A stretch of DNA of 64,000 bases. It comes from Cylicocyclus nassatus (Eukaryota > Nematoda > Chromadorea > Rhabditida > Strongylidae). The position numbers were made by a program, and so were the translations under genes. Positions 60,030-64,000 of the stretch are shown in pieces; within the stretch, counting starts at the first letter, position 1, and each line of letters starts with the position of its first letter. The stretch covers positions 13,449,834 through 13,513,833 of the forward strand of contig CATQJL010000001.1 of NCBI GenBank assembly GCA_958299035.1. The letters run 5' to 3'. The notes beneath the pieces are model-generated. The model ran no database searches. It was not told the DNA's origin and saw only the letters and a list, made by a program, of their open reading frames with translations.

Positions 60030-63000
60030 TTTCTTATAATTCTCCAGCTATAGTAAGAAAATTATACGGTAAGTATAAACAGCCTTTCATCGAACAAGTA
60101 ATATTGTAGGATTACGGTACATTGAAGCTATTGCTCCTTTACCTTATGAGTTATAATATTGTGTAAGTGACTAAATTATCTATCAAAATGATTTTCAAAA
60201 AATTTTGATCCTAAAATCAACTTCGAAAGCCATTTTCCATAAAATTTAGAAGTTTTAGGAAAAACTTCTAAAAGCATCCCAAAGTCATAACTTCACCCAA
60301 ATTTTGTCTCCCCCCCCCCCCAAAAAAAAACGAACATTTTTGGGCCGCCACTGTCACATGATTGTCATCCCACTGACAAACACTAAGCAAGGCAATAAAT
60401 GACTACTGAGTTATTATGAAAAACAAGGAAATGAATTTTTATCAACTGCTGGAGTAAGAGAGTACTTTTGTAAATTAATTCAATTGATTTTCAATATTCA
60501 AAACAACTATTGCTTTTGCGCAGTCCTGCTGAGCTCTTGAATGCAACCCTACCCACTCAATATTACCGAATGCAAATCCGATGACAAATATGGGCTTAGA
60601 AGTCGACGATGCATATGACCTTGCATATGATTGTTTACTGTGTTCTACCATCATGTCATCTTCAATCACACTTGTTGATGCCAATAATTTGCCACTAATC
60701 TCGCAATCCCCTTTGTCGCCGCTTTCTTCTGACTTAATAAGGCAGCTGCCCTATGTTGACATCAAATCAGCTGAGGTGCGAGTGAAGTCAAAGAGTCTAA
60801 TTCGGGCGCGAAATAGTGCGAATCATAAAATTGAGGGAACAGCGTGATTATCCTATTACAGATATTTGCACTCGTTTTTTTAGAAAAATAATCATTTTCA
60901 GTTTTTGACATCCCAAACATTTTTACCGTACTCAGTATGGAAAAAGTACCTATTTTTTCGACACTTAGGGAGGTACCATATAAGTAATAAAACTAAAAAC
61001 GGCTACTCTTGTCCAGTGGTTGCTACATATTTTCTTTAGCGTTTAGATACTATTTTAAAACACCTCAACTAATTTCGTCCCTCAGAATTTTCCACCGCTA
61101 CTGCTTTATTTTCATCGAAATGCTTCTCTTTCCAATGGCGAATTAAGAAAACCTCAAAAAATCAAGAGTGCTATCTATTCCTTTGAAAAAATGTTAAGCT
61201 ACAATTCCAAATTTTCTTGCGTATGACTTCCTGTTGATTGGAATTAACACTTACAATTGGAAGTACCCGACTTATTGCCGTTGTGCTCCAGCATGCTAAA
61301 ACACTTTCCATCTTTATCCGTTTCGAAAATACGCTTAAAATATCTAGCTTTGAAGACCTTTTTATCCTCAACATATCCTTTGATTCAAGGGGATTGGCGG
61401 CTGGAAGGCGGGCCTCCAAGGCCTAATCAAGGCTAGAAGATGATCAGAGAGCACGGTCGCGGGAGAGTCGCAGACTGCGTCGCGTGTGCGATGCGAGAGG
61501 TCGCCTTTCAGCCACCAATTCAGCCGAATCAAAGATATCTTTTCCAACGATATCTTGATGGTGGATTTTCTTGTCTCCGCAGTTGTAGAGGAACACGCAC
61601 TGTTTGACAGCCATTTTAATCTGCAGCCGAAATTCAAAATTCACTTTTTTCAAAGGATCTAGCTACCGAATCCAGATTCAAAAATGGTATGGTGCTCTAA
61701 AGTTTTCAAAATGTAGGTTCAGCCGTTGAAGTTGATCTGTATAGTTTGAATGCAGTATACTTATCGCTTTTGGAGGAAGCATTACGTTGCTACATAATAA
61801 CTCTTAGTAATTCTGTCTTCATATTCGAAACCCAATAAAAATCTTCAGGTCTCCAAAATCTATTATGTGACCTAACAATGAAACAGCATGAGTTACTTTC
61901 AATTCTAAAGTAATAGTAAGAGGTTCTGCAATTTATTCCTGCAGATAATAATGCAGATAGAGCGCCATATCCTTAGTTAGCTGAAATTTATGAAGATTGT
62001 TGACAGTGTTCGCACCGCTTTCATGCCATATCACCAGTTCAAGAAGAGTCTGTTGAGCTATTATTTCCTTTCAACGGTCCTATTGCTTTTCGTTGCCGCC
62101 GCCTTTGAATCGCCTTTTGTGCTCGAAATGGCCGTGCTCCCCTTTTCGCATATTCTGGCCCATCCTCTTCGCGTTTTTTTCGAGGATTCACATTCGTTTT
62201 TCACATTGCGGTCAGAAAGGCGAATTCACCAACGAATAATTGCTCGAACGCAGATGTTTTGGCATGTAATCGGCGTGGCGAAATGCAGCTGGATAGATAT
62301 GTGTGGATGAGCAGTCAACGAGGAGCGGACGATTGTCGAGAAATTTCTGGGTCAGAGGGAGAGGAGGAGGAAAGGGGATGAAAAGTCTATGCGAATTTTT
62401 TGACAAATAATCCATCAAATATCAAATCCCTAAAGTGTAATGTGCCTTGATTTTCTGAGCGCATCGGTGTCAAATGAAAGCAAAAGTGCTGAAATTTCGA
62501 ATGAGTAAAAATAGAATTTGTGTCCTACATACAAAAATATTTTCATGTTTCACTGCACTAAAAGCTGTTTCATTTAAAACGCAATGGCAGTGCTCATTTT
62601 GTCACTTCCATATCGCCATTCATATTCAATTTTTTTCGAAATTAATACAATATCACTGTTAAAAAAATCCTATAAAATGGATCTTGACTTGTAATGCGAA
62701 AATGACCACTAATGCATGAGCTCTTCTACAATAGAAGACATTTATATTTCATTTGGTACTGCAGAAAAGTTATAGTTGGAAGAAGTAGTAAGGTTCCTTC
62801 CTTCAGCATATTTTCATATAGAACCCTGGATTTATCTGCTCGATAGGTGATCTAGTTTGAGTTTTTACGGAGAACAAATCACGAAATTACTGATGCTAAA
62901 AAAATGCTAAAAAAATATTGCGAGGAGAGAGAATAGGGGGAAAGTCACTGCTACATGCTCCACATAACTTTTTGTGTTATTCTAAAGACCTTTTTTGTGT

Positions 63001-63936
63001 TATTCAAAAAAACTCCTTTTCTTTGACTTTGTTCAAGAAGCAAAGTGCCCTCATTTAGGGCGTTTCCAGAAATCTCGAAACGACCTCAAACTTGATGAAA
63101 AGTTTGTAGCTTCCAGGTTTTCCGTCGTTCACTTTTTTCTCAATGAAGCGAAAAAGTGCGTAGGAGGAATGCAGTGACTTATGAAAAAATGTAGGCAGAA
63201 ATCTATCTCGCATATCTATACCTCTAAGATTTATTGTTGGGAAAAGTGTTCTTAAACTTCATCTAATCGCACTTGACTCGCCCGAAAATTCCAATTATAA
63301 TTTTTACACTTGAGCCGTAATCCGTGACATGGATATGCTGAAAAGAATGCTTAGCGCAGATGAGCAATCGCTACGATTGCCTCACCTTTGCTGACCCGTG
63401 GCACCTGCTGGTGACGCAATCACACTGACAACACTTCTCACACGGATTATCCCCCCTACAATCACGACAACATGACGCAGAATTTGTGAATCATTGTGCT
63501 GGCACCTGTACTTGTCGCTGGCAATGCAATACCTCAATGTGGATTAGGTTGAAATGAATTTTCAAAAATTTTATCTAGTTTCTGCAGACCTGCGAAAAGC
63601 TGAGATTTTCTGTTTATCGCATAACTTTGAAGAGCTCTTTCCAATGTCGTGGGATACGTTGACTAAATTTCCTCATACATTTTTTGGTCTTGATCCTTGT
63701 TGTGGAAGCCGAAAAAGGAAATAGTCAATGATCTGGCGGACGTAAGTGTAGGCGGATTCATCTATAGAAAAAAAATGTACCGGAGGTCTGGTTTTTCGAT
63801 GCTCTATTGTGTAAAGAACTTTTGTGGCTATACAACCATAATTTTTGTGGCCATATAACACATACTGTAGAGCTGGCTTCAACTTTCTAGGGAGGATACC
63901 TAACTTAGCTAGCTCGGCCTTTTGAAAAGTGACTTA
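60030..63936. other. Gene-poor region
   Basis: No exon can be supported. The minus-strand open frames at 61171-61653 and the plus-strand frame at 61990-62310 are somewhat G+C-richer than their surroundings but have no motif, no good splice partner and no known relative that I recognise. A distal enhancer role for the EGL-46 gene or an unrecognised small gene remain possible. Confidence 0.35.
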
Positions 63937-63938
63937 TA

Positions 63939-64000
63939 TTAGGTTGTTGCATAAGTTCTGTCCGATTTTTTTGCCTTATGTTTGAGGCAGCTGTTCTAAG
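63939..64000 (+). mobile_element. Terminal inverted repeat of a mariner element, cut by window end
   Basis: TTAGGTTGTTGCATAAGTTC followed by TGTCCGATTTTTTTGCC matches the TTAGGTTG...AAGTTC pattern of mariner-family TIRs. The preceding bases are TA (63937-63938), the expected target. Only the first 62 bases are in view, so coding capacity cannot be judged. Confidence 0.62.

Noticed and set aside
61444..61653. Minus-strand frame beginning MAVKQCVFLYNC as a possible small gene
   Set aside because: Too short, no motif, and no splice donor in phase before the stop; left as unannotated.
1..64000. CRISPR array, bacterial operon or prophage content
   Set aside because: Spliceosomal introns and animal gene families show a eukaryotic nuclear sequence; no regularly spaced short repeats of CRISPR type.

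Overview
The window looks like nuclear DNA of a nematode, most likely a clade V worm of the strongylid/hookworm type. The signs are dense GT-AG introns with short introns of 50-80 bases, TTTCAG acceptors, an A+T-rich background with many poly(G)/poly(C) tracts, and a gene order that recalls the Caenorhabditis elegans F46B6 region. The species call is inference. Most real genes are split into small exons. I rebuilt five complete multi-exon genes by joining exons whose reading phases match; each total is an exact multiple of three and close to the family's usual length.

Layout: 1-2139 is gene-poor. 2140-6116 (+) is a ZNF277/ZTF-7-type zinc-finger protein with a low-complexity N-terminal extension. 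8030-13381 (+) is mitochondrial initiation factor 2. 13822-25791 (+) is a 1144-residue LisH/charged-helix protein, perhaps NPAT-like, whose last intron (4.9 kb) is packed with nested foldback transposons. 26544-34136 (+) is a GTPBP6/HflX GTPase with hAT- and Mutator-like insertions in its introns. 35340-36960 (-) is a wrecked BEL/Pao-like gag. 38189-40956 is a short LTR element that appears to carry an intron-containing ORF in antisense. 42039-45077 (+) is a CZIB/UPF0587 zinc-binding protein with a 1.6 kb TIR element in its last intron. 48123-53525 (-) is an INSM/EGL-46 zinc-finger transcription factor. 53.6-64 kb is gene-poor, with a tandem repeat, a Helitron-like end and, at the window edge, the start of a mariner.

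How it works together: two genes act in mitochondrial translation (mtIF2, GTPBP6) and lie in a co-directional block with ZNF277 and the LisH gene. The mtIF2-LisH gap is only 440 bases, so co-transcription is possible. The EGL-46 gene points the other way and faces a 10 kb upstream region, as expected for a developmentally regulated neuronal factor. The strongest unexpected items are the LTR element with an antisense spliced ORF, and a series of non-autonomous DNA transposons with intact target-site duplications of 3, 8 or 9 bases.
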